Assembly (NCBI RefSeq): GCF_000497755.1
Contig: NZ_AYOD01000068.1
Coordinates: forward strand, 1 to 39,446
DNA: 39,446 bases
DNA from: Aliihoeflea sp. 2WW
GTDB lineage: Bacteria > Pseudomonadota > Alphaproteobacteria > Rhizobiales > Rhizobiaceae
Direction of reading: 5' to 3'
Shown piece after piece: positions 10,066 to 17,800 of the stretch. Every line of letters begins with the position of its first letter. Positions within the stretch are counted from its first letter, which is position 1. Below the pieces are notes generated by a model. That model saw only the letters and a program-made list of their open reading frames with translations, was not told the DNA's origin and did not search any database. Both the position numbers and the translations under genes were made by a program.

Positions 10066-10407
10066 TCATTCGGCCCAGACAGCGAGTTCATTTCCGGCCG
10101 GATCGGCGAAATGGAAGCGACGGCCGCCGGGAAACTCGAAGATCGGCCGGGTGATCTTCGCGCCCGCGTCTTCGACCAGGCGCAGCGTCCTTTCCAGATC
10201 GGTCGAGAACAATACCGGCAGCGGCTTAGCGACCGGCGCGGCGGAAGCGTCGAAGCCGCCGTCGATTCCCTCCGAAAAGGCCGAATAGCGGGGCCCGTAA
10301 TCGGTAAAGCTCCAGCCGAAGGCGGTGCTGTAGAACGACTTCACGCCGTCGATCGTGCCGTCGCCGGCCTGCATTTCGAGATAATCGAGTTTTCCGTCCT
10401 TGCGCAT
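10066..10407 (-). CDS. VOC (glyoxalase/bleomycin-resistance fold) family protein
   Basis: Single vicinal-oxygen-chelate domain protein of 113 residues. Recognisable parts are an early metal-ligand-like strand (DYLEMQAGD), the helix FYSTAFGWSF, and a C-terminal strand FHFADPAGNELAVW whose last acidic position is a typical metal ligand. Such proteins act as lyases, dioxygenases or antibiotic-binding proteins, and this one cannot be assigned. GGAG lies 9 bases before the ATG. Convergent with the gene downstream of smc. Confidence 0.82.
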   Translation of the reverse strand: MRKDGKLDYLEMQAGDGTIDGVKSFYSTAFGWSFTDYGPRYSAFSEGIDGGFDASAAPVAKPLPVLFSTDLERTLRLVEDAGAKITRPIFEFPGGRRFHFADPAGNELAVWAE

Positions 10408-10590
10408 TCGTCATCTCCGTGTATGTTCATGTTATGTTCTAGTTCGGCCGAGGGAGGAAGGCAAGCGAAAGAAGCGGACATGAAGCGTGTCCGATACTCA
10501 ATCGATTGAGGGAGCCGAGCGGGGGAGGGACGCCTTGCCTTTTGCTGCGCTGCACTCTATCGCTCGAAACCCGCGAGCACGGAGGACGGC

Positions 10591-13254
10591 ATGACGAAGT
10601 GGGTCTACGCATTCGGCGACGGCAAGGCGGAGGGGCGCGCCGGCGACAAGAACCTGCTTGGCGGCAAGGGCGCAAACCTTGCCGAAATGTGCAATCTGGG
10701 CTTGCCGGTGCCGCCCGGCTTCACCATTACCACCTCAGCTTGCGTCCATTATTACGGCAATGGCCGCGCCTATCCGGGCGAACTGGAGCGCGAGGTCGAC
10801 GCTGCGCTCGACGAGGTCGGTCGCATCACCGGCAAGAGGTTCGGCGATCCGGCGAACCTGCTTCTAGTCTCGGTGCGATCGGGCGCCCGTGCGTCCATGC
10901 CGGGCATGATGGACACGGTCCTGAATCTCGGGCTGAACGACGAGACGGTGGAAGCGCTGGCGCGCGAGGCCGGCGACGAACGCTTCGCCTTCGACAGCTA
11001 TCGCCGCTTCATCACCATGTATTGCGACGTCGTCCTGGGGCTCGACCACGAGGTGTTCGAGGAGATACTGGAGGACGAGAAGGCGCAGCGCGGGGTCGAG
11101 CTCGACACGGAACTGTCGGCGGCCGACTGGCGGCAGATCGTCGATCTCTACAAGCAGAAGGTCGTCGAAGAGCTCGAAAAGCCGTTCCCGCAGGACCCGC
11201 GCGAGCAGCTCTGGGGCGCGATCGGGGCGGTGTTCTCGAGCTGGATGAACCATCGCGCGATCACCTATCGCCGCCTGCACGACATTCCCGAAAGCTGGGG
11301 CACTGCCGTCAACGTGCAGGCGATGGTGTTCGGCAATATGGGCGACACCTCGGCGACCGGCGTCGCCTTCACGCGTAACCCATCGACGGGCGAGAAGGCG
11401 CTTTACGGCGAGTTCCTGGTGAATGCGCAGGGCGAGGACGTGGTGGCGGGAATCCGTACGCCGCAGAACCTGACGGAAGCCGCGCGCATCGCCGCCGGCT
11501 CCGACAAGCCGTCGCTGGAAAAGGTGTTGCCCGAGGCGTTCGCGACCTTCGTCGACATCGCGAACCGGCTGGAGCGGCATTATCGCGACATGCAGGACCT
11601 CGAATTCACCATCGAGCGCGGCAAATTGTGGATGCTGCAGACGCGATCGGGCAAGCGCACGGCCAAGGCGGCGCTGCGGATCGCCGTGGACATGGCGGGC
11701 GAGGGACTGATCGGCAGGGACGAGGCGGTGGCGCGGATCGACCCGGCTTCGCTCGAGCAGTTGCTGCACCCGACGATCGACCCGAAGGCGGAGCGCAACA
11801 TCATCGGCACCGGGCTTCCCGCTTCGCCAGGCGCGGCGACGGGCGAGATCGTGTTCACCTCCGACGAGGCGGAGGAGATGAAGGGCCAGGGCCGCAAGGT
11901 CATTCTGGTGCGCGTCGAGACGAGCCCGGAAGACATTCACGGCATGCACGCGGCCGAGGGCATCCTGACGACGCGTGGCGGCATGACGAGCCATGCGGCC
12001 GTGGTCGCGCGCGGCATGGGCAAGCCTTGCGTTTCGGGCGCCGGCGGGCTGCGGGTCGACACCCGCGCCGGCACGCTGATGGCGATGGGCGTGACGCTGA
12101 AGAAGGGCGACGTGATCACCATCGACGGCGCGAGCGGGCAGGTGTTGAGGGGCGCGGTGCCGATGCTGCAACCCGAACTGTCGGGCGATTTCGCCGCGAT
12201 CATGGAATGGGCGGACGGCGAGCGGCGCATGAGGGTGCGCGCGAATGCCGAGACGCCCGCCGACGCGCGCACGGCGCGCTCCTTCGGCGCGGAAGGCATC
12301 GGGCTTTGCCGCACCGAGCACATGTTCTTCGACGAGGATCGCATCATTTCGATGCGCGAGATGATCCTGGCCGAGACGGAGGATGGACGTCGCGCGGCGC
12401 TTGCCAAGCTCTTGCCGATGCAGCGCTCCGACTTCGTCGAACTGTTCGAGATCATGGCGGGCCTGCCGGTCACGATCCGCCTGCTCGACCCGCCGCTGCA
12501 TGAGTTCCTGCCGAAGACCGAAGAGGAAATCGGCGAGGTGGCGAAGGTGCTGGGCGTCGACCCGGCGAAACTGACCGAGCGCACCGAGGCGCTGCACGAG
12601 TTCAATCCGATGCTCGGCCATCGCGGCTGCCGGCTCGCGGTCTCCTATCCGGAGATCGCCGAGATGCAGGCGCGCGCGATCTTCGAGGCGGCGATCGAGG
12701 CGGGCAAGACGACCGGCAGCCCGGTCGTGCCGGAAGTCATGGTCCCGCTCGTCGGCATCATGAAGGAACTCGACTTCGTCAAGGCGCGGATCGACGAGAC
12801 GGCGCGCACGGTGATGGAAGAGAAGGGCGAGACGATCGACTATCTCGTCGGCACGATGATCGAGCTGCCGCGCGCGGCGATCCGCGCCCATGTGATCGCG
12901 GAGGCGGCGGAGTTCTTTTCTTTCGGCACCAACGACCTGACGCAGACGACATTCGGCATCTCGCGCGACGACGCCTCGTCGTTCCTCGAAACCTATCGCC
13001 AGAAGGGCATCATCGAGCAGGACCCGTTCGTCTCGCTCGACCAGGACGGCGTCGGCGAACTGGTGCGCATGGCCGCGGACAAGGGACGTGCGACGCGGCC
13101 CGACATCAAGCTGGGTATCTGCGGCGAGCACGGCGGCGACCCCTCTTCGATCCATTTCTGCGAGGAGGTCGGGCTCGACTACGTGTCCTGCTCGCCCTTC
13201 CGCGTGCCGATCGCGCGCCTGGCGGCGGCGCAGGCGGCCGTCAGGAAAGACTGA
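10591..13254 (+). CDS. ppdK: Pyruvate, phosphate dikinase
   Basis: Cytoplasmic enzyme of 887 residues that interconverts pyruvate + ATP + phosphate and phosphoenolpyruvate + AMP + PPi, a gluconeogenic/anaplerotic step. The N-terminal ATP-grasp domain begins with LLGGKGANLAEM. The swivelling domain carries the phospho-histidine in GGMTSHAAVVARG (His near 468). The C-terminal PEP-binding barrel has the catalytic Cys in GICGEHGGDP (near 844). It is full length with a strong GGAGG before the ATG. It is followed by a GC-rich hairpin shared with the convergent SPW gene. Confidence 0.96.
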   Translation: MTKWVYAFGDGKAEGRAGDKNLLGGKGANLAEMCNLGLPVPPGFTITTSACVHYYGNGRAYPGELEREVDAALDEVGRITGKRFGDPANLLLVSVRSGARASMPGMMDTVLNLGLNDETVEALAREAGDERFAFDSYRRFITMYCDVVLGLDHEVFEEILEDEKAQRGVELDTELSAADWRQIVDLYKQKVVEELEKPFPQDPREQLWGAIGAVFSSWMNHRAITYRRLHDIPESWGTAVNVQAMVFGNMGDTSATGVAFTRNPSTGEKALYGEFLVNAQGEDVVAGIRTPQNLTEAARIAAGSDKPSLEKVLPEAFATFVDIANRLERHYRDMQDLEFTIERGKLWMLQTRSGKRTAKAALRIAVDMAGEGLIGRDEAVARIDPASLEQLLHPTIDPKAERNIIGTGLPASPGAATGEIVFTSDEAEEMKGQGRKVILVRVETSPEDIHGMHAAEGILTTRGGMTSHAAVVARGMGKPCVSGAGGLRVDTRAGTLMAMGVTLKKGDVITIDGASGQVLRGAVPMLQPELSGDFAAIMEWADGERRMRVRANAETPADARTARSFGAEGIGLCRTEHMFFDEDRIISMREMILAETEDGRRAALAKLLPMQRSDFVELFEIMAGLPVTIRLLDPPLHEFLPKTEEEIGEVAKVLGVDPAKLTERTEALHEFNPMLGHRGCRLAVSYPEIAEMQARAIFEAAIEAGKTTGSPVVPEVMVPLVGIMKELDFVKARIDETARTVMEEKGETIDYLVGTMIELPRAAIRAHVIAEAAEFFSFGTNDLTQTTFGISRDDASSFLETYRQKGIIEQDPFVSLDQDGVGELVRMAADKGRATRPDIKLGICGEHGGDPSSIHFCEEVGLDYVSCSPFRVPIARLAAAQAAVRKD

Positions 13255-13259
13255 GGTCG

Positions 13260-13287
13260 GGCGCGCCGGTCTTGCGGCCGGCGCGCC
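13260..13287. terminator. Bidirectional hairpin between ppdK and the SPW gene
   Basis: Perfect 10-bp stem GGCGCGCCGG / CCGGCGCGCC with an 8-base loop, placed between two convergent genes. Without a clear T-run on either side it may act with Rho, but position and stem strength fit a transcription stop for both. Confidence 0.6.
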
Positions 13288-13302
13288 TCTTCGATTGCGG
13301 TG

Positions 13303-13671
13303 TCACGCCTTGCGGGCGTGCGGCTGCCAAAGCTCGAGCAGCGCCAGCAGCGCGACGAGCACGCCAAGCCCGATGTGCCATGCCCGCAGATCGCCCATGT
13401 AGTTGAATACATAGGGCGACGCGATCATCCACACGCCGCAGATCAGCGCCACCGCCTCTTCCCACAACCGGTGAGCCGCAAGCTCCATCAGGCCGACGGC
13501 CATGACGAGCCCGCCCGCGACGATGGTCGTCACGAGCATGATCGTCATGCCTTCGAAGCCGGCGATGAAGGGCGAGGCCACGATCAGAACGCCAAGCGCG
13601 ATGGCCGCGAAGTCCTCCCAGCTCCGGTGTTCGGAGAGCCCGAGAGGTTCCATATTGTTGAGCGTTGCCAT
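13303..13671 (-). CDS. SPW-repeat membrane protein
   Basis: Integral membrane protein of 122 residues with four predicted hydrophobic helices arranged as two repeats. Each repeat contains a Ser-Pro-aromatic signature (VASPFI and IASPYV), as in the SPW repeat family; the Trp of the canonical motif is Phe or Tyr here. Function is unknown for the family. A strong AGGAGG lies just before the ATG. Confidence 0.8.
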   Translation of the reverse strand: MATLNNMEPLGLSEHRSWEDFAAIALGVLIVASPFIAGFEGMTIMLVTTIVAGGLVMAVGLMELAAHRLWEEAVALICGVWMIASPYVFNYMGDLRAWHIGLGVLVALLALLELWQPHARKA

Positions 13672-13835
13672 GACAAATCCTCCTTCAGGCTACGTTCGTG
13701 CGCAGCCGGACTGCCGGAGGACTTTTGGCGTCACGAAACTCCTCATTCGGTCAGTTCGCACGCACGGATAGGATTATCTTCCATCGTGCGTTTGTTTTCA
13801 ATGGGATGGATGTCGCAGGCTTGATGGCGACTGCT

Positions 13836-13865
13836 GTTATAGGAAGATCAAAATTTTCCTATAAC
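13836..13865. promoter_or_regulatory. Operator-like inverted repeat 1
   Basis: Perfect arms GTTATAGGAA and TTCCTATAAC with a 10-base AT-rich spacer, upstream of a candidate -35 (TTGATA, 13875-13880). A second dyad of the same 28-base outer length lies 64 bases downstream. This looks like a binding site for a dimeric regulator. Confidence 0.65.
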
Positions 13866-13874
13866 GCGAATCGG

Positions 13875-13902
13875 TTGATATGTCACTGTTTTTGTGTATG
13901 TT
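13875..13902 (+). promoter_or_regulatory. Candidate sigma-70-like promoter of the nucleotidyltransferase gene
   Basis: TTGATA (13875-13880) and TATGTT (13897-13902) are separated by 16 bases, in an AT-rich patch unlike the surrounding DNA. Transcription would start only about 20 bases before the ATG at 13928. The -10 region overlaps the left arm of the second dyad. Confidence 0.45.
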
Positions 13903-13928
13903 ATAGGAAAACCAGGAAAATACTATAA
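13901..13928. promoter_or_regulatory. Operator-like inverted repeat 2, reaching the start codon
   Basis: TTATAGGAA at 13901-13909 and ATACTATAA at 13920-13928 match seven of nine positions of the right arm of dyad 1 and keep the same 28-base outer length. The right arm ends at the A of the start codon. Binding here would cover the -10 region and the ribosome-binding region. Confidence 0.6.
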
Positions 13929-15013
13929 TGGGCGTGAGGCTGTTGGATCAGGCTACCCAGACCGTATTCGCTGATCTCAATCAGCGACTGCAGGATGTCG
14001 CGTTCGATGAAGCTTTCCCCGAAAACGGAAGTTTCAGCAAGACGACCGTCAAAGGACGGGACTACTGGTACTACGATGGATATGACCCACTCTCGGGCGC
14101 CAAGTCGCGAAAATATGTCGGACCGGCATCCGATCCCGCGATTTCCGATCGGGTGACTGCCTTCGAGCGCAGCAAGGTCGCCTTCAGGACGAGGCTCGAA
14201 GCCGTGCGCATGTTGCGAGCGGCCGGCCTCCCGATTCCGGATTCCATGACGGGAGTGGTCATCGAACGGCTCGCAAGGGCAGGGTTCTTTCGGCTGCGCG
14301 GCGTCCTCGTGGGCACGATTGCCTTTCAGACCTATGCAGGCATCGTTGGGGCCAGGCCGGATCGCAACCTGCAAACCGGCGATCTGGATCTCGCGCAGGA
14401 CCATGGTATCTCGATCGCGATAGGCGACGAGGTCGACAGCATCCACGCTCAGATCATGCAGATTGACGAGACGTTTTGTGCAGTGCCCAGCCTAAGCGGT
14501 GGCATGAAGACATCCGCCTTCGTCAATGCGCGCGGTTACAAGGTGGAGTTCCTCGTTCCCAATCGTGGATCGGACGATTATTCGGGAGGGCTGACGACCA
14601 TGCCCGCTCTCGGCGGGGTCGCCGCCCAGCCGTTACGCTTCCTCGACTTCCTGATACGCAACCCCATCAAGTCGGTGATCCTCCATGGCGGGGGCGTGTC
14701 CGTTTACGTGCCATCGCCGGAGCGATTTGCCGTTCACAAACTCATCGTCGCAACGCGTCGGCGCGACAGGGAAAAGATCGCGAAAGACATCGGCCAGTCG
14801 GCCTTTCTGGTCGAGGCGCTAGCACACGGGCGTTCCGCCGATCTGGTCGACGTCTGGATCGAGGCATGGCAACGGGGCGCCAAATGGCAAGAGGCGCTCG
14901 ATCGCGGGCGCTCCATGCTGCCGCCCGAAATTGCACTGATGCTGAACGATCTGATTTCCGGGCAGGCAAGATTGTTCGACGTCGACCCCGCTGATGTCGG
15001 GGTCAGGTCGTAG
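13928..15013 (+). CDS. GSU2403-family nucleotidyltransferase-fold protein
   Basis: Protein of 361 residues. The N-terminal part (1-100) includes a basic, aromatic-rich segment (GRDYWYYDGYDPLSG...KSRKYVG). A polymerase-beta-like core then starts at about 123, with the motif LVGTIAFQTYAGIVGA (Gly129-Thr130) and the acidic pair GDLDL (Asp152, Asp154) expected to hold metal. A helical C-terminus follows. This matches the NTP_transf_8/GSU2403 group, whose biological role I do not know. No partner gene is adjacent. The promoter DNA is AT-rich and carries two matched dyads. It stands between ordinary core genes and looks acquired. The stop codon abuts the stop of the convergent DUF427 gene; a 7-bp hairpin at 14984-15004 within the last codons may help end transcription. 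Confidence 0.75.
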   Translation: MGVRLLDQATQTVFADLNQRLQDVAFDEAFPENGSFSKTTVKGRDYWYYDGYDPLSGAKSRKYVGPASDPAISDRVTAFERSKVAFRTRLEAVRMLRAAGLPIPDSMTGVVIERLARAGFFRLRGVLVGTIAFQTYAGIVGARPDRNLQTGDLDLAQDHGISIAIGDEVDSIHAQIMQIDETFCAVPSLSGGMKTSAFVNARGYKVEFLVPNRGSDDYSGGLTTMPALGGVAAQPLRFLDFLIRNPIKSVILHGGGVSVYVPSPERFAVHKLIVATRRRDREKIAKDIGQSAFLVEALAHGRSADLVDVWIEAWQRGAKWQEALDRGRSMLPPEIALMLNDLISGQARLFDVDPADVGVRS

Positions 15014-15388
15014 TCACCCCGCGTCGATCGTCACCTTGTGCGGATAAAACGCGCCGTGGTCTTTGATCCGGGCGACTTCGTCATAGGGGTGCGCGTAGGT
15101 CCACATGACGTCGGGCTCGCCTTCGCCCTGGCCGGTGACGCTCCAGTAGGAAGCCTCGCCCTTGAAGGGGCAGCGGGTTTTCGTGTCGGAGGCCAGAAGA
15201 TGTTCGAAATAGATGTCGGCGAAGGGGACGTAGAGGACCGGCGGGTAGGTCGCCTCTTTGAGTTCCAGGGCGTTGCGCGTCGATGCGACGACGACCTCGC
15301 CGAATTTGACGGTCACGGTGCCGGGATAGGGCGTGATGGTGATGGCGTGGCCGGGATCGCGCTTCAGGCCGGGTGAGGGATTGGACAT
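15014..15388 (-). CDS. DUF427 domain protein
   Basis: Single-domain cytoplasmic protein of 124 residues. The DUF427 features are visible: an initial beta segment (TVKFGEVVVAST), the central YVPFADIYFEHL, then TRCPFKGEASYWSV and a C-terminal WTYAHPYDEVARIKDHGAFY. Its biochemical role is unknown. GGAGG precedes the ATG. Confidence 0.88.
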   Translation of the reverse strand: MSNPSPGLKRDPGHAITITPYPGTVTVKFGEVVVASTRNALELKEATYPPVLYVPFADIYFEHLLASDTKTRCPFKGEASYWSVTGQGEGEPDVMWTYAHPYDEVARIKDHGAFYPHKVTIDAG

Positions 15389-15508
15389 GACAGCCTCCCT
15401 TGGGACGAGCCGGACGAAATTGGGCTCCACTCTGTCAGGTACAAATAGAAAGGGGCCGCCCGATGACGACCCCCTGCCAGTCTTTTCGTTGCAGAATGCG
15501 GCCGGTTG

Positions 15509-15856
15509 CTAGAGGTCGGCCAGGGCCGTGCTGCAGGCGGTCGCAAGGGCGCGGTTCGGGCGCTCCTCGCCGAGCGGCGTTGCCCATCCGGCCTTCTCGA
15601 CGACGCCCCGGCGGTTGAAATTGCTGGCCGCCTTGAGTTCGGCCAGGACCACGCTGGCCTCGGGGTCGGTGCTCGCCCGCTCCACGCAATGCGGCACGAG
15701 CGCGCTCACGCGCCCTTCGGCAGCGGCCTGCGAAACCATCGTCTGCGCGGTGCCCTGCGTGACCCATCCGCCCCATGCGAAACCGACGACCGCAAGTGCG
15801 ACCGCACCGGCTGCTGCGCCGCCAAGGGCGGGCTTGATCCATTCTGGCATGTTCAT
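15509..15856 (-). CDS. Small single-pass membrane protein, unknown function
   Basis: Protein of 115 residues with one Ala/Gly-rich transmembrane helix near the N-terminus (about 9-30) and an outward domain of about 80 residues containing two cysteines (in PHCVERA and ATACSTAL). No domain recognised. The start MNMP fits a signal-anchor protein. Between it and DUF427 is about 120 bases without a gene. Confidence 0.6.
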   Translation of the reverse strand: MNMPEWIKPALGGAAAGAVALAVVGFAWGGWVTQGTAQTMVSQAAAEGRVSALVPHCVERASTDPEASVVLAELKAASNFNRRGVVEKAGWATPLGEERPNRALATACSTALADL

Positions 15857-15984
15857 GTCGTTCCCCGAATCTTTGTTTCTATCGACGGCCGAAAGCTAGC
15901 ACGAAAGATTTCATTCGGATACAAATTGAGATCAGAAAAACGGGACTCGGGGCGCCGCCGCGCGTTTTGGCGGGGTGATGGAAC

Positions 15985-16707
15985 TCAATCGCGGCCGGCC
16001 CGAACGATCTTCTGGGCAGCGTAGCTGGGGTTGGAGAAGCAGATTTCATGGCTCCCCGGTCCCTGGACGAGCCTGAACAGGCCAAGCTTCTGCGACAGGC
16101 GCGGATGCCAGGGATGGCTTGGCGGCATTCCGGTGTCGTCGGTGAAGTTGAGGTAGGATTTCGGGATGTCGAAGGCGGCCGGCGGACGCGTCAGGCTGAT
16201 CTTGTCGGTGAAGGTCCGGTAGGGCTGGGGGACCAGCTTTTCATAGGCGTCGAGCGAGGCCTCGTAGGTCATGTCGTTCGTCAGCGCTTCGCGCCAGATC
16301 GGGAACGGCATCATCACGGTGCCGTCGGACCTCGCCATGTCGTCGAACATGGCCGTGAAATAGTCGGGAACCAGATCGTTGAGGGCCTCGCCGTCCTCGG
16401 GAACGAACGCGTTCCAGTAGACGAGGCGCCGGATAACGCCTGCGTCCACGCGGTCCGCGACGCCGGTGATGATCATGCCGGCATAGCTGTGGCCGACGAG
16501 GATGACGTCGCTCAGTGCTTCGTCGTGAAGGTAGCGGACGATCGACGCGATGGCCTCGTCGAGACCGGTATCGGGACGGTCGCCGGGGCGGTTTCCCGCG
16601 ACGGTCGGTGTGTGGACGACATGGCCCTCGGCCGCGATCTGATCGCCGACCTCGCGCATGAGGTCGCCATGATGCCAGGCTCCGTGAACCAGAACATAGG
16701 TTGCCAT
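15985..16707 (-). CDS. Alpha/beta-hydrolase (esterase-like)
   Basis: Cytoplasmic hydrolase of 240 residues. Oxyanion-side motif LVHGAWHHG is near the N-terminus, the nucleophile elbow is GHSYAG (Ser near 74), and a late catalytic-His candidate sits in GPGSHEICF. The fold resembles the plant-methylesterase/pyrethroid-hydrolase-like group that cleaves small esters. The substrate is unknown. It is divergently transcribed from a LysR regulator across about 110 bases, so that regulator probably controls it. Confidence 0.85.
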   Translation of the reverse strand: MATYVLVHGAWHHGDLMREVGDQIAAEGHVVHTPTVAGNRPGDRPDTGLDEAIASIVRYLHDEALSDVILVGHSYAGMIITGVADRVDAGVIRRLVYWNAFVPEDGEALNDLVPDYFTAMFDDMARSDGTVMMPFPIWREALTNDMTYEASLDAYEKLVPQPYRTFTDKISLTRPPAAFDIPKSYLNFTDDTGMPPSHPWHPRLSQKLGLFRLVQGPGSHEICFSNPSYAAQKIVRAGRD

Positions 16708-16757
16708 TTCAACTGCTCCTCAAACCCGCCGGTCCTCGACCGGACGCCATGAGATAG

Positions 16758-16786
16758 ATTACGCTGCGGCAACCTTTGCTGGTAAT
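16758..16786. promoter_or_regulatory. Possible LysR-type operator
   Basis: ATTAC at 16758-16762 and GTAAT at 16782-16786 form a spaced dyad between the divergent hydrolase and LysR genes, with GGCAA and TTTGC in between. Placement fits a LysR-type autoregulatory and activator site, but the spacing is not the textbook T-N11-A. Confidence 0.35.
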
Positions 16787-16815
16787 TGAATGATCGTATC
16801 GGCCGGATCGACCCG

Positions 16816-17739
16816 ATGAATATCGCCTCGCTGGATCTCAACCTGCTGCGCGTCTTCGACGCCTTGATGAGCGAGCGGTCCGTGACGCGGGCGGGCGAGC
16901 GCATTGGGCTCAGCCAGCCGGCGGTCAGTTCGGCGCTCAATCGCCTGCGCCATCTCGTGGGGGACCCGCTGTTCATCCGCGAGGGCAACGTCATGGTGCC
17001 GACGCCCCGCGCCGCCTCGCTGGGCGAAGCCGTGCGCGAGGCGATGAGCCGGATCGACAGCGTTTTCTCCGAACAGGCCGTGTTCGACCCGGCGACGTCG
17101 CGCCGGACGTTCCGGCTCTTGGGCTCCGACTATTTCTCGACCATGCTGATGCCGGAACTGTCAGTGCGTGTGCTGGGCGCCGCGCCGGGCGTCCTGCTAC
17201 AGTTCCTCGACGGCGGGCCGAGGGCCATGCCGCATGTGCTTTCGGCCGGCACGATCGACCTGACACTGGCGCCGCCGGTCGAGATACCCGAATGGGCCGC
17301 CTTTCAGTATCTATTCAGGTCGCGCCTCGTCGCGGCGGCCCGGCGGGACGACGAGGGATTGTCTGCTGCCGGGATTGCGGCGGGTGACACGATCCCTATC
17401 GACATCTTCTGTTCGCTGCCGCAGGTGGTCTGTTCCACCGATGGCGGGCTGTCGACGAGCGTGGACACGGCTTTGAACGCGAGGGGGCGCAGGCGGCGCG
17501 TGGTGCTGACCATGCCGCATTTTCACGCAGTCGCGCTCGCGATCGCGCAGGGCGGCGTCATCGGCTCGCTTCCGGCGCAATATGCGCAGCGCTTTGCCGC
17601 CGAACTCGGGCTGGCGATCTATGAGCTGCCGGTGGGCTTCGAGGAGATGGACATGGGCATGTACTGGCACCGCCGATACGACACCGACGGTGCCCATCGG
17701 TGGCTCCGCGGTCAGGTGCAGGCCGTTCTGGCGGAATGA
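16816..17739 (+). CDS. LysR-family transcriptional regulator
   Basis: Regulator of 307 residues. Residues 1-60 form the winged helix-turn-helix (LDLNLLRVFDAL..RSVTRAGERIGLSQPAVSSAL), and about 90-300 form the periplasmic-binding-protein-like effector domain of the NodD/Nah-type subgroup. I chose the ATG at 16816, which gives the standard LysR N-terminus; an upstream TTG at 16786 would add ten residues. It is divergent from the alpha/beta-hydrolase, its likely target. Effector unknown. Confidence 0.9.
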   Translation: MNIASLDLNLLRVFDALMSERSVTRAGERIGLSQPAVSSALNRLRHLVGDPLFIREGNVMVPTPRAASLGEAVREAMSRIDSVFSEQAVFDPATSRRTFRLLGSDYFSTMLMPELSVRVLGAAPGVLLQFLDGGPRAMPHVLSAGTIDLTLAPPVEIPEWAAFQYLFRSRLVAAARRDDEGLSAAGIAAGDTIPIDIFCSLPQVVCSTDGGLSTSVDTALNARGRRRRVVLTMPHFHAVALAIAQGGVIGSLPAQYAQRFAAELGLAIYELPVGFEEMDMGMYWHRRYDTDGAHRWLRGQVQAVLAE

Positions 17740-17762
17740 CCGCGCAAGATGGAATTTTGGTG

Positions 17763-17794
17763 GGCGACCGGCCTGGAACGTAAGGCCGGTCGCC
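17763..17794. terminator. Bidirectional terminator between lysR and the aminotransferase
   Basis: Perfect 12-bp stem GGCGACCGGCCT / AGGCCGGTCGCC with loop GGAACGTA in the short gap between convergent genes, with T-rich bases close to each side. One of the best hairpins in the window. Confidence 0.72.
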
Positions 17795-17800
17795 ATTTCG

